Source: Streptomyces lucensis JCM 4490 (GTDB taxonomy: Bacteria > Actinomycetota > Actinomycetes > Streptomycetales > Streptomycetaceae). From it: 64,000 nt of DNA. The position numbers were made by a program, and so were the translations under genes. The stretch spans positions 23,940-87,939 of the forward strand of contig NZ_BMUE01000023.1 in NCBI RefSeq assembly GCF_014650035.1, read 5' to 3'. This document shows positions 42,720 to 52,096 of the stretch, piece after piece (position 1 is the stretch's first letter; each line of letters starts with the position of its first letter). Below the pieces are notes generated by a model. It made no database searches. It saw only the letters and a program-made list of their open reading frames with translations, and was not told the DNA's origin.

Positions 42720-43520
42720 TCACGATGCGGCGGCGAAGAAGTCGAGAATGATGCGATTCACGTCACCGGGGCGTTCGAGGTACCCGTAGTGCCCGCACAG
42801 GGGGATCTCCTCATAGCGACACCCGTCGATGGCGTCGGCCACTTCCCCGCCGAGGAACGGGGGTGTGACGATGTCGTCCGCGAAGGTGATCACCATGCTG
42901 GGTGTGCGGATCTTCGCGTACTCCCGCAGCCGGTCGGGCACCAATGTGGCGGCCAGCTGGCAGCGATATCCGGCGCCGGTGTCGGGCGGAGCCTCCAGGA
43001 GGGTGAGCCAGGTGTCCGCACGCGCGTCATCCCGCAGGGTGTGCGGGGACAGGTTGTACAGGGCCCGGCGCAGGGCGAGCCGGCCAGCGGGCTGTCGGGT
43101 GCCCACTTCGCTCTGCTCGATCTCGGCGGTCACCATGGCGCGGCGCAGCATGTCGGTCCGGCCACGGGTGGCCATGAACACGGCCTGGCGCACCAGTTCG
43201 GGGCGGCCCAGCGCCAGTTCCTGCGCGATGATGGCCCCCAACGAGGCCCCGACGATCCGGCACGGTCCCAGGTCCAGGGCTTCCACCAGGGCTGCGGTGT
43301 CATCGACCATGCTGCTCAGGGTGAACGGCGCGACCGGGCCGGGCCCGCTCCCCCGGTTGTCGAAGACGACCACCCGGTGTCCGGCAGCGACGAAGGCAGG
43401 CACCTGGTGGGCCATCCAGGTGTGCGCCCGTCCGCCGGTACCCATGACCATGACGATGGGATCGCCCGTGCCGTGCACCGAGTAGGCAAGCGTGGCATCC
43501 GCCACCGCGAGGCTAGGCAT
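42720..43520 (-). CDS. Alpha/beta hydrolase of the biosynthetic cluster
   Basis: A 266-aa hydrolase with nucleophile elbow GASLGA (Ser93), oxyanion region MGTGGRAHTW, acid in TFADDIVTPP and histidine in CGHYGYLE (about 248). The fold is that of MenH/PcaD-like hydrolases rather than a classical type II thioesterase (no GHSMG). It could free misprimed carriers or hydrolyse an intermediate. Its start overlaps the end of a 69-aa upstream ORF by eight bases. Confidence 0.8.
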   Translation of the reverse strand: MPSLAVADATLAYSVHGTGDPIVMVMGTGGRAHTWMAHQVPAFVAAGHRVVVFDNRGSGPGPVAPFTLSSMVDDTAALVEALDLGPCRIVGASLGAIIAQELALGRPELVRQAVFMATRGRTDMLRRAMVTAEIEQSEVGTRQPAGRLALRRALYNLSPHTLRDDARADTWLTLLEAPPDTGAGYRCQLAATLVPDRLREYAKIRTPSMVITFADDIVTPPFLGGEVADAIDGCRYEEIPLCGHYGYLERPGDVNRIILDFFAAAS

Positions 43521-43722
43521 TCCGGCACCGCCCCGCGCCCGTGCGCTGTGCCCCGGCTCGGTTCCTCAAGTGACTCTCCCCTTGCTTCCCGCCGTCCACG
43601 GCGATGCACTCGATGGCGCGCGGACTCTCGGCGAAGGGCGAATCCGCCCCGGGCCGGTGGACCACGGTCTCCGTGATCCCGGGTTCCTGGTCACGACCGG
43701 CGGAGTCGGCGGACGCCGGCAT
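43513..43722 (-). CDS. Possible small protein (69 aa) between hydrolase and dehydrogenase
   Basis: The ATG at 43722 is preceded by AGAGGAG at four bases, one of the best ribosome sites in this arm. The frame encodes a polar 69-aa product (MPASADSAGRDQEPGITE at the start, ending Arg/Ala-rich) and its TAG overlaps the start of the hydrolase gene, favouring translational coupling. No family recognised. It could be a real small protein or a leader that feeds ribosomes into the hydrolase gene. Confidence 0.5.
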   Translation of the reverse strand: MPASADSAGRDQEPGITETVVHRPGADSPFAESPRAIECIAVDGGKQGESHLRNRAGAQRTGAGRCRNA

Positions 43723-43772
43723 GGTTCTCCTCTCGGTCGTCGGATCGGTGGACACACGAGGCGGCCTCCGTG

Positions 43773-44885
43773 TCATGGCCGGAGCACGGCCTTCACCAGC
43801 GTTCCCCCGGCCACCGACCGCAGCGCCTGTTCGCACTGCTCCATGGGGAATTCGGTCACGAGGCGCCGGAGGTCGTAGCGCTCGACGAGGGCGGGCAGCA
43901 GGCTCACGTACGCGGCCAGGTGGGCTCCGGTGAAGCCCCAGGATCCGATGACGGCAAGTTGCCGGTACACGATCTGATGGGGGTTGATGCTGATCTCGCC
44001 CTGGTCCGTGTACTGGCCGACGCTCAGGTAGGCACCGCCACGTCGGGCCATCTGGATGCCTTCCGGGACGGCGCGTGGTGCGCCCGTGCATTCGATCACG
44101 AGGTCGGCGCCCCGCCCCCCGGAGCTCGAGCGCACCTTCTCGATGACAGAGCCGGGATCGTCGACCGCGATCATGTCGAGGTGAACGTCGCCGATGCCGA
44201 GTTCGGCGGCGAGTTCGAGTCGTGCCGCGGGTCCGCCCACCACGATCACGGAGGCGGCGCCGGCCAGTTGAGCCATGGCCGCCGCGGCGAGTCCGACGGG
44301 ACCGCTTCCCTGGACGACCACGGTCTCACCGAGTCGAACCGGCCGACGCCCGTAGAGCGCGTGGATCATCGTCGGGCCGGCGCAGGCCAGGGACATGGCG
44401 GCCACGGGGTCGACACCGTCCGGGACCTTCACCACGCTGGTGCCGGAGCGGAGGGACATGTAGTGCGACCACGAGCCCGCCGGTCCCCCGGAACCCACCG
44501 CCAGGTTGACGCCGTACGTCGTACGCCGTTCGCACAGAGTCGGTTCGCCCTGCATGCGGCACGGAACACAGGTGCCGCAGGAGATGGACGACGCCCACAT
44601 GACGGTGTCGCCGACCGCGAGGCTGTCTCCGTGGGCGTCGTCCGTCACTCCCGGACCGAGCTCCACCACGCGCCCGAGACCCTCATGGCCCAGCACCAGG
44701 GGTGTGGGGATGTCGAGCCGACCGCTGTGCAGGTGCACATCGGTCCCGCAGACACCGCCGAAGTCGACGCGGACGACGAGTTCGCCCGGGCCGGGGGCCG
44801 GAACGTCGAGCTGCCGGACCTCCAGTGGCTCGTCGAACTCGCGCAGGACGATGGCCCGGGTTCGCCGGTGGTCGGAATGCTCCAT
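43773..44885 (-). CDS. Zinc-dependent alcohol dehydrogenase (medium-chain family)
   Basis: A 370-aa MDR protein. Catalytic zinc ligands Cys46 (GGVCGTD) and His67-Glu68 (GHEG), four structural-zinc cysteines (103, 106, 109, 118), and the nucleotide-binding loop GSGPVGLAA are intact, so it should be an active NAD(P)-dependent dehydrogenase of the threonine/sorbitol dehydrogenase type. I chose ATG 44885, six bases after AAGG; an ATG two codons upstream is also possible. In the cluster it may oxidise a hydroxyl placed by the P450, or make a precursor. Confidence 0.88.
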   Translation of the reverse strand: MEHSDHRRTRAIVLREFDEPLEVRQLDVPAPGPGELVVRVDFGGVCGTDVHLHSGRLDIPTPLVLGHEGLGRVVELGPGVTDDAHGDSLAVGDTVMWASSISCGTCVPCRMQGEPTLCERRTTYGVNLAVGSGGPAGSWSHYMSLRSGTSVVKVPDGVDPVAAMSLACAGPTMIHALYGRRPVRLGETVVVQGSGPVGLAAAAMAQLAGAASVIVVGGPAARLELAAELGIGDVHLDMIAVDDPGSVIEKVRSSSGGRGADLVIECTGAPRAVPEGIQMARRGGAYLSVGQYTDQGEISINPHQIVYRQLAVIGSWGFTGAHLAAYVSLLPALVERYDLRRLVTEFPMEQCEQALRSVAGGTLVKAVLRP

Positions 44886-45002
44886 GATCATCCTTAGGTC
44901 GTACGTGCATGCATCGGCCGTGCGAGTGGTGCTCGGGAAGGGCTTCGCATCCATGACTCGGGCCGGTGACCGGCACGACGAGGGAGATGGACAGGCGTCG
45001 GA

Positions 45003-46157
45003 TCACTCAAGCCGGACCAGGGCTCGTTCCAGGCCCCGGTATCCACTGCCGCGTGCCCATTCGACACTGCCCGGGACGATCCGCGCCTGCGGGAACGCGG
45101 CCGTCCATGAGCGCAGGGCACCGACCGCCCCTGCTCTGGCGATCGGTGCGCCGAGGCAGTAGTGCACGCCCGCGCCGAACGCGGCATGACGCTGCTCGCG
45201 GGCGACGTCCAGGAGGTCGGGGTCATCGGACGCGGCCCAGTCCCGATTGGCCGCGGCGAGGACAACGATGACACGGTCTCCGGTGCGGATCCTCTGGCCC
45301 CCGACGGCCATGTCGTCGACGGCGATCCGAGGCACCTGTGGCACCGGGGTGTCGAACCGGAGCAGTTCCTCGACCACCGGGTCGAGTGCCACCCGGCGGT
45401 CGCAGACCTCTCGGTAGAGCGACCGGTCGCGCATCAGGTGCAGCAACCCGACCGCGATCAGCCCCGCCGTGGTCTCCTGACCGGCGAAGGAGAGCAGTTG
45501 TGCCGTGCTGAGGTATTCGGCGTTCGGGTGATGTGGGTCCTCGCCGATAAGTGAGGACAGCGCGCTGTCGGGCGGCACCTGGGGGGCGAGGTCCTGGTAC
45601 AGCCGGGTGAGTGCGGTCAGAGCCGCGTCGGCTCTCCTGGCGTGCTCGGGCTTGTGCGGCTGGGCCAGGTATCCGGCCAGGACCTTCATCTGCGTGGCTG
45701 CCTCGGTCACCACCGTCTCGGGTATGCGCAGCACGCGCGCGAGCAATCCGCTGGCGAGCGGGCCGGCGAAGTCCGCCATCAGGTCGACGCGGTCCAAGTG
45801 CCTTACACGGTCGATTCGGTCGCTCACCAGAATCCGGATGTCCTCGCTCAGACTCTCGACGCGGCTGCGTGCGAACCAGCTCTGCATGACCCGCCGCAGC
45901 CGGGTGTGCTGCGGCTGGTCCATGAACATGAACCAGCCCCGCAGGGCGTGGTGCAGGGCCGGGAACTCCTCGGGGTCCGGGGTCCCGGGGCGCAGCAGCG
46001 ACCAGTCCGAGGAGAACTTCGCCGACCGGAGAACGGCGTTGGCAGCGTCTCGCCCGGTGACGATCCAGACTTCGAGGGTGCCGTCCCACAGCACGTCGGA
46101 CTTGTCGTGGAGCGCCCGGTAGACGGGGTAGGGGTCTTCCCAGAACTTGACTCCCAT
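45003..46157 (-). CDS. Cytochrome P450
   Basis: A 384-aa bacterial class I P450. Heme loop FGAGVHYCLG with ligand Cys334, I-helix AGQETTAG (225-232) with the oxygen-activating Thr pair, and the K-helix ExxR (264-267) are all present. The start at 46157 has AGGAGAGG upstream and lies five bases after the NRPS stop, so the two are coupled. Likely role: hydroxylation of a carrier-bound amino acid or the acyl chain. Redox partners are not in the window. Confidence 0.93.
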   Translation of the reverse strand: MGVKFWEDPYPVYRALHDKSDVLWDGTLEVWIVTGRDAANAVLRSAKFSSDWSLLRPGTPDPEEFPALHHALRGWFMFMDQPQHTRLRRVMQSWFARSRVESLSEDIRILVSDRIDRVRHLDRVDLMADFAGPLASGLLARVLRIPETVVTEAATQMKVLAGYLAQPHKPEHARRADAALTALTRLYQDLAPQVPPDSALSSLIGEDPHHPNAEYLSTAQLLSFAGQETTAGLIAVGLLHLMRDRSLYREVCDRRVALDPVVEELLRFDTPVPQVPRIAVDDMAVGGQRIRTGDRVIVVLAAANRDWAASDDPDLLDVAREQRHAAFGAGVHYCLGAPIARAGAVGALRSWTAAFPQARIVPGSVEWARGSGYRGLERALVRLE

Positions 46158-46162
46158 GCGGG

Positions 46163-49100
46163 TCACCTCTCCTGCGACGTTACGCGCGGAGAACGGACGG
46201 GGGCTTCCCGGACGAGCACGGCGAGGGTCTTCTCGTAGGCGTCGCGGACGGCGTCCACCGTCGCTTCGGAAACGCTCTCCGGCTGGAAGTCGAAGACGAT
46301 CCGCAGGCCGCCGGCCGGCTGCGGCCAAGCCTCAACGACCAGCTCGTTCATGGCGCGCGGAGTGGGTACGTGAAGCCGCTCGGCTCGGCACCCGGGCAGG
46401 CTGAGAGGCCGTTGTCCGGTGTCCTGGAGAGCGAACATCGTCTGAAAGAGCGGGGTACGGCCGGAGCGCGCGGGGCCGACGGCCCGTACGACTTCCTGGA
46501 ACGGGATGTCCTGAGCGGCGAACGCGCCCATCACCCCGGCGTGGGTGGATCTCAGCAACGCCCGGCGTCCGTGGGCTCGGTCGGCACCGTCAGCAGGACC
46601 CACCTGGCCGCCTTCGTCGGCGAAGGGCACACACACGACGTTGATCAGACAGCCGACGGCGTGGTCGGCGGCCGCCAAGTCCCGTTGGGCTACGGGAACG
46701 CCGATGCCGAACTCCGCCTGGCCCAGGGCCGTTCGCAGCGCCTGTGCGTAGACGTCCAGCAGCACCACGAAGCGGGTCGTGTCCGCCCTGGCAGCCACCG
46801 CGTCCACCGCCTCGAGTTCCTCGGCCGTGAGGGCGACGTCAGGCAGGGGCTCGAGCGAGGCACGAGCCGGGAGCCCGCTGCGTCCCCGGCCGCCGAAGTC
46901 CAGGGCCGGCAGCCCGGCCAGGGTCTCCTCCCAGAACCTGCGTTGGGCGGCGAGGTCGACGGATGCCTGGCGCAGTCTTCGTTGCCGGGCGACCTCCGCC
47001 AGCGACGGCGCGGGAACCGGGAACCGCGGCGCTCCTCCTCGGCTCCGCGCTTCATAGGCGTACGACAGATCCTCGGCGAGGATGCCCTGTGACCAGCCGT
47101 CGAACGCGACATGGTGCACGGCCAGGCCCAGGAGCGCATGCCCCCGCGAGGGCAGGAGCGCCCCGCGCCACACTTCGCCGCGCTCGATGGCGAGCGGCTG
47201 GACGAGTCTGTCGTACAGCAGCTCCCGGTCGGCCGCCTCGTGACCGTCGGAAGCGAGCACGGTCAGGGCTTTTGGGGGCAGGCCGTCGTCGGCGCCGGGC
47301 CGGGCCACCGGACGCGGCACCGCCGAGTACCGTGCGTGGAGCGCCTGGTGGCGTCGGCCGACGTCGCGCAGTGCCTGCTCCATGGCTGCGACGTCTACCG
47401 GGCCCTCCAGTTTCCATACGAGGAGGCACAGAGCGGCGAGATCGTCGGGGTCGAACTCACGGGCCATCACGAACCCCGCGGCCGTGCCTGTGAGGTGGAC
47501 CGGGACGGACGGGTCCGGCACGGAGTCGGGTCGCGCCGGATCACCGCTGGTCGGCGCAGTTCGGGACAGTGCGGTCATCACACTCGGGGTAAAGGTCCCC
47601 AGGGTGGGGTTCGCGATCAGCAGTGAGACCGGTACGGTCCGGTGCAGATGCCGGGACAGCCTGACGCAGACCCGGCCGGCGTCGAGCGAGGTGCCGCCGA
47701 GCGCGAAGAAGGAGACGTCGCTCGGCACGTCCGGTCTGCCGAGGACCTCGCCAAACACCTGCGCGACCAGCTCTGCCGTGCTCGGCAGAGCTGTGGCTGT
47801 GGACGGCTGTTCGGCCGGCGCACGTCGAGCGGCGAGAGCTTCGGCGAGGGCGGTCTGATCGACCTTGCCGCTGGCCGTCAGGGGAAAGCGGGTCACGCGC
47901 TCGATGTGGGCGGGAACCAGGTGTCCGGGAAGCCGCTCGGACAGCTGTTGCCGCAGTGCTCGTTCCGAGACCGCGCTGCCGCGAGCGGTGAAGAACAGTG
48001 CGATGGAACGGACGAGCCCTTGATCGTCCCGCATCGCCACCGCCACGCACCCGGTGACCCCGTCCAGCACTCTGAACGCGGCCTCGATCTCGTGGAGTTC
48101 GATGCGATTGCCACGGAGCTTGACCTGACGTCCCTGGCGCCCGTCGAACATCAGGAGTCCGTCCTCCGACCAGTGCCCGATGTCCCCGGTCCGGTACAGC
48201 CTGATCTCACGGCCGTCGACGCGATGGGGGACGAACTTCTCCGCGGTCAACTCCGGCCGGGCCAGATAACCGTGGGCCAGTCCGTCGCCGCCGATGCAGA
48301 TCTCACCCCGCTGTCCGGCCCCGCACGGCGTGCCGTCGGCCATGACGTACACGTCGGTACGGGCGACCGGTCGGCCGAGGGGCACCCCCGCCTCGCGGTC
48401 GCAGTCGGCCGGGACGACGTCGTGGACGGTGGCGAACACGGTGCTCTCCACCGGGCCGTAGCCGTTCACCAGGCGGATCCCGGGATGGCGGTCGAGGAAG
48501 TCGCGCACGTGCCAGGGGGACAGCCGCTCGCCTCCGATGAGCAGCATGGTCAGTCCCTCGAAGCACAGGGGGTCCTCGTCGACGAACATGTTGAACAGCG
48601 AGGAGGTCAGCCAGAGGGTGTTCACGCCGTGCGAAGAGATCATCGCGCGGAGTTCGCCGGGGAGGAGGTAGGGGCTGTCCGGGAGGACCGACGTACCGCC
48701 GGAGAGCAGCACCCCCCACAGCTCGAGACTGAACGCGTCCCAGGCGAGGGCCGCGTTGAGCGGCATCACTCCCTGCGAGAACGAGGCGAGCAGGGGATCG
48801 TCCAGCAGCCGGACCGTCCCCCGGTGCGGCGACACCACGGCCTTGGGGGCCCCGGTGCTGCCGGAGGTGAAGAACAGCGCGGCAGCGGCTTCGCCGGTGA
48901 TCCGCGGTGCCTCCGGCAGTTCGGGCGAACCGGTCGTGTCCTCCCACGCCGGTGGCCTGAACACAGGGGTCCGCCATCCGTCCTCGGACGGGGCGACCAG
49001 CAAGGCCGCTCCGGACTGCCAGACGATCTCAAGACGCCGGGCGAGAGGCCAGTCCGGCGGCAGCACCGAGTACGCCGCACCGGCCTTGAGGACGGCGAGG

Positions 49101-49351
49101 AGACAGACCACCAGTGAGACCGACCGCGGCAGGCAGACCGGAACGACATCCCCTGGTCGCACTCCGCACCGGATCAACTGCCGGGCCAAGGTGTTGGAGA
49201 CCTCGTCCAGCTCGCGGTAGGTGACGCGCTGCCCCTGACCCACCATGGCCGCGCGGTCCCCGTGCCGTGCCGCTTGGAGGGAGAACCGGCCGGAGATCGT
49301 GTCCCGGGCCACACCGATGCCCGCAGCGGGAAGTACCGGGATGACAGTCAT
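46163..49351 (-). CDS. NRPS, domains A-PCP-C, Val-like code
   Basis: A 1062-aa NRPS. A domain (about 1-505): FFTSGSTGAPK, WDAFSLELW, NGYGPVEST, YRTGDIG, LTASGKVD; the hand-read code D-A-L-W-L-G-G-V-F-K matches the Val code DAFWIGGTFK at seven of ten positions, so an aliphatic residue is plausible. PCP with FFALGGTSLD (Ser555). C domain (about 625-1040) with intact HHVAFDG (746-752). The order is unusual: it ends in a C domain with no following A or PCP, so its acceptor must be on another protein, perhaps the free PCP. Start ATG 49351 after GTAAGGG. Confidence 0.9.
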   Translation of the reverse strand: MTVIPVLPAAGIGVARDTISGRFSLQAARHGDRAAMVGQGQRVTYRELDEVSNTLARQLIRCGVRPGDVVPVCLPRSVSLVVCLLAVLKAGAAYSVLPPDWPLARRLEIVWQSGAALLVAPSEDGWRTPVFRPPAWEDTTGSPELPEAPRITGEAAAALFFTSGSTGAPKAVVSPHRGTVRLLDDPLLASFSQGVMPLNAALAWDAFSLELWGVLLSGGTSVLPDSPYLLPGELRAMISSHGVNTLWLTSSLFNMFVDEDPLCFEGLTMLLIGGERLSPWHVRDFLDRHPGIRLVNGYGPVESTVFATVHDVVPADCDREAGVPLGRPVARTDVYVMADGTPCGAGQRGEICIGGDGLAHGYLARPELTAEKFVPHRVDGREIRLYRTGDIGHWSEDGLLMFDGRQGRQVKLRGNRIELHEIEAAFRVLDGVTGCVAVAMRDDQGLVRSIALFFTARGSAVSERALRQQLSERLPGHLVPAHIERVTRFPLTASGKVDQTALAEALAARRAPAEQPSTATALPSTAELVAQVFGEVLGRPDVPSDVSFFALGGTSLDAGRVCVRLSRHLHRTVPVSLLIANPTLGTFTPSVMTALSRTAPTSGDPARPDSVPDPSVPVHLTGTAAGFVMAREFDPDDLAALCLLVWKLEGPVDVAAMEQALRDVGRRHQALHARYSAVPRPVARPGADDGLPPKALTVLASDGHEAADRELLYDRLVQPLAIERGEVWRGALLPSRGHALLGLAVHHVAFDGWSQGILAEDLSYAYEARSRGGAPRFPVPAPSLAEVARQRRLRQASVDLAAQRRFWEETLAGLPALDFGGRGRSGLPARASLEPLPDVALTAEELEAVDAVAARADTTRFVVLLDVYAQALRTALGQAEFGIGVPVAQRDLAAADHAVGCLINVVCVPFADEGGQVGPADGADRAHGRRALLRSTHAGVMGAFAAQDIPFQEVVRAVGPARSGRTPLFQTMFALQDTGQRPLSLPGCRAERLHVPTPRAMNELVVEAWPQPAGGLRIVFDFQPESVSEATVDAVRDAYEKTLAVLVREAPVRSPRVTSQER

Positions 49352-49538
49352 GTCCCTTACCTCACCCTCACGCGCCCGTGCCGGGTTTCTGCGATCGGCG
49401 GCAGCCCCGGGGTGGGCACCGCCACTCGCTCCGCCGAGCGTGGCCGCGGCGATACCGTCGGCCCGGGCCGCGTTTCTGTCCCATATTTGTCTCCGACGTA
49501 GAGGACGTGTCACTCCGGCAGGAAGGATCCGGCCTCGG

Positions 49539-50777
49539 CTAGCCGGCGGTGGCCGAGGTCAGCACCAGCACGACGTTGTGGCCGCCGAAGCCGAACGAAT
49601 GGCTCACCGCAGCACGGATCTGCTGGGGACGGGCGGCGCCCGTCACACAATCGAGGTCGAGACCGGCGGTCGGGTCCTTGAGGTTCGCGATGGGAGGCAC
49701 CAGCCCGCTCTCGATGCTGAGCACCGTGAGTGCGGCCTCGATCGCTCCTGCCGCGCCGAAGGTGTGCCCCAGTACGCCCTTCGGCGCGGTGACGGTGGGC
49801 CCGTGCGGCAGCACTCTGCTGATCACGGCCGCTTCGGCCGCGTCACCGGCCGGGGTGGAGGTCGCATGGGCGTTGACGTGATCGATGTCCCCGGGCCCGA
49901 GCTCCGCATCGGAAATGGCCCGGCGCAGCGCCTGTTCCGCTCCGCGCCCCTCGGGATGCGGGGCGGTGGGATGATGGGCGTCCGTGGTCGCTCCGCAACC
50001 GGCGAGTATCGCGCGGCACCGTGCCCCGCGGCTCGCGGCGTCGTCGGCTCGCTCCAGCACGAGCACCGCCGCGCCTTCGGACGCGACGAATCCGTCCCGC
50101 TCGGGGGAGAAGGGGCAGGACGCGCCGGACACGTCGTGAGAGCGGGTCGACAGCGCCCCCATCCGATGGAACGCCGCGACGGGTAGCGGGTCGATGGCCA
50201 TCTCCGTTCCCCCCGCCAGCACGATGTCGCACGCGTCCGACAGCAGCAGACCTCGTGCCACCGCCAGGGCACTGGCCCCCGAGGCGCAGGCGGTGTTGGT
50301 GGCGAGGCTGGGGCCGCGGATCCCGAGGGCCAGTGCGACCTCGCCGACGGGCATGTTGGCCAGGGCCATCGGCAGTGTCAGCGGTGAGACAGCGGCTGGT
50401 CCCCTCTCGCTCAGGCGCGATGCCTGGTCGTGCCAGAGACCGACGTCGCCGATCCCGCAGCCCAGCACGATGCCCACGCGTTCGCCGTCCCACGACTTCG
50501 GCTCGTGGCCCGCGTCCAGGACCGCGTCGTGGCTCGCCGACACGGCGGCCTTGGCGACCGGACTCATCCGCCAGGCGGAGCGCGGAAGGGCGCCACGGTT
50601 CAGATCGGTGCCTTCGGGCAGCCGGCAGGAGAAGTCGACCGGCTGCCCGCGCAGGGCGGGGTCCGGGGCCGCGGTCGGCTCGCCCCGGCAGACCCGGTCC
50701 CAGGTGGCGGCGGCACCGTCACCGCCCGGTGTGATCATCCCAAGGCCGGTGACGGCGACGGCGGACGCGGTGTTCAC
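49539..50777 (-). CDS. Beta-ketoacyl-ACP synthase II (FabF-like)
   Basis: A 412-aa ketosynthase with the catalytic triad Cys164 (TNTACASGAS), His304 (NAHATSTPAGD) and His338 (GVLGHTFGAAG). It starts at GTG 50777, overlapping the ACP stop (GTGA). FabF homologues inside NRPS clusters, with their own ACP and FabH, usually make a dedicated fatty-acyl starter, as in the calcium-dependent antibiotic cluster of S. coelicolor. A chain-length determinant cannot be read with confidence. Confidence 0.93.
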   Translation of the reverse strand: MNTASAVAVTGLGMITPGGDGAAATWDRVCRGEPTAAPDPALRGQPVDFSCRLPEGTDLNRGALPRSAWRMSPVAKAAVSASHDAVLDAGHEPKSWDGERVGIVLGCGIGDVGLWHDQASRLSERGPAAVSPLTLPMALANMPVGEVALALGIRGPSLATNTACASGASALAVARGLLLSDACDIVLAGGTEMAIDPLPVAAFHRMGALSTRSHDVSGASCPFSPERDGFVASEGAAVLVLERADDAASRGARCRAILAGCGATTDAHHPTAPHPEGRGAEQALRRAISDAELGPGDIDHVNAHATSTPAGDAAEAAVISRVLPHGPTVTAPKGVLGHTFGAAGAIEAALTVLSIESGLVPPIANLKDPTAGLDLDCVTGAARPQQIRAAVSHSFGFGGHNVVLVLTSATAG

Positions 50778-51052
50778 TGGGCGTCCAGCGCGGCCGCGTC
50801 GCCGGCCGGGGCCGTGGCACGCGCGACGCCCGCGGCGAACTCGTCGAGTGTGGTGGTCCGGGTGACACCCTCCTCGGTCACCTCGACGCCGAGTTCCTCA
50901 CTCAGCACGACCGCCAGTTCCGCCAGGGCAAGGGAGTCGAGTTCGAGTTCGCCGATGGTCGCGTCCGGCCGGATCTCCGCCGCGGGCAGCTCGAACTTGG
51001 TGGTCAGAGTGTCGTGCACGAGACGGTAGACGGCTTCGGGGCTGGTGGGCAT
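50774..51052 (-). CDS. Acyl carrier protein of the starter unit pathway
   Basis: A 92-aa ACP with the site ELELDSLALAE (Ser40), of the fatty-acid/PKS ACP type (LDS rather than GGHS). It lies between the KAS III and KAS II genes with short or overlapping junctions and should carry the growing acyl chain for the cluster. Slightly longer than housekeeping ACP, with an Ala-rich tail. Confidence 0.92.
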   Translation of the reverse strand: MPTSPEAVYRLVHDTLTTKFELPAAEIRPDATIGELELDSLALAELAVVLSEELGVEVTEEGVTRTTTLDEFAAGVARATAPAGDAAALDAQ

Positions 51053-51082
51053 GAGGCGGCCTTCCTATAGTCCTTGGTTCAC

Positions 51083-52096
51083 TCACAGGTGCGGTATCAC
51101 CTGGGTATGCGACAGGTCCGGCCAGACGAGTGCGGCGGACCCCCATGTCAGCCCGCCGCCGAACGCGGCGACGACCACCCGCTGACCGGGCCGGAGCCGG
51201 CCGTCGGCGTGCGCCTGGGCGAGGGCCAGCGGTATGGATGCGGCGCCGGTGTTGCCGACTTCGGCCAGGTTGCCGACGCATCGGTCGGCGGGCAGACCCA
51301 GCCGTTCACAGACCGCTTTCAGGATGCGGGCATTGGCCTGGTGGCCGACGAGGCGGTCCACCTCGTCGACACTCCAGCCCAGCGATTCGAGCAGCGTCGA
51401 CACTGAACCGTCCATCCGCGTGATGGCGTGCTTGAAGACCTCGGAGCCATGCATGCGGAAGTAGTGGTCCCCGTCGGCCGGTGACCGACCGGTGGCCCGG
51501 TGCCGGGCGCCGCCGGCGGGCACCATGATGAGGTCGGCGTGCCCCCCGTCGCTGCCCAGGTCGAACCCGATCAGGGCGCCGGGCTCATCATCCTCGCCCC
51601 GGCGCAGCAGCACAGCGCCCGCGCCGTCGCCGAACACGATGCCCGCCGCACGGTCCGTGGGGTCGAGCATGGTGGAGTAGACATCGGCCGCGACCAGCAG
51701 GACGCGCTCCGCCAGGCCGGCTGCCACCCACCCGGCCGCCGTCGCCAACGCGTACACGAATCCGCTGCACACCGCGGAGACGTCGAACGCCGGGATCGGG
51801 CCCAGCCCCAGCCTTGCGGCCAGCGACGGAGCGGTGGCCGGCAGCGGATGGTCGGGGGTGGACGTCGTCAGCAGGAGGGCATCGACCGAGTCGTTGCCTC
51901 TGAGAACGCTCTCTGCGGCTGCGAGGGCGAGGTCGGAAGTGGCTACGCCGTGTCCGGCGCGGTGACGACTGCCGATACCGGTACGGGAGCGGACCCAGGA
52001 GTCCGTCACCCCCCACGACTCGGGCAGCTGGTCGTTCGTCACGCGCAGGGGCGGGACCCATCCGGCCAGTGCCTCGACCACGCAGGATCGGGTCAT
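51083..52096 (-). CDS. Beta-ketoacyl-ACP synthase III (FabH-like)
   Basis: A 337-aa initiating ketosynthase with the Cys110 (SAVCSGF), His252 (GHQAN), Asn282 (GNTGAAS) triad. It would condense an acyl-CoA with malonyl-ACP to start the chain. First gene of the leftward arm: fabH-like, ACP, fabF-like, then NRPS genes. No ketoreductase, dehydratase or enoyl reductase genes accompany it here, so those steps must be shared with primary metabolism. Confidence 0.92.
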   Translation of the reverse strand: MTRSCVVEALAGWVPPLRVTNDQLPESWGVTDSWVRSRTGIGSRHRAGHGVATSDLALAAAESVLRGNDSVDALLLTTSTPDHPLPATAPSLAARLGLGPIPAFDVSAVCSGFVYALATAAGWVAAGLAERVLLVAADVYSTMLDPTDRAAGIVFGDGAGAVLLRRGEDDEPGALIGFDLGSDGGHADLIMVPAGGARHRATGRSPADGDHYFRMHGSEVFKHAITRMDGSVSTLLESLGWSVDEVDRLVGHQANARILKAVCERLGLPADRCVGNLAEVGNTGAASIPLALAQAHADGRLRPGQRVVVAAFGGGLTWGSAALVWPDLSHTQVIPHL

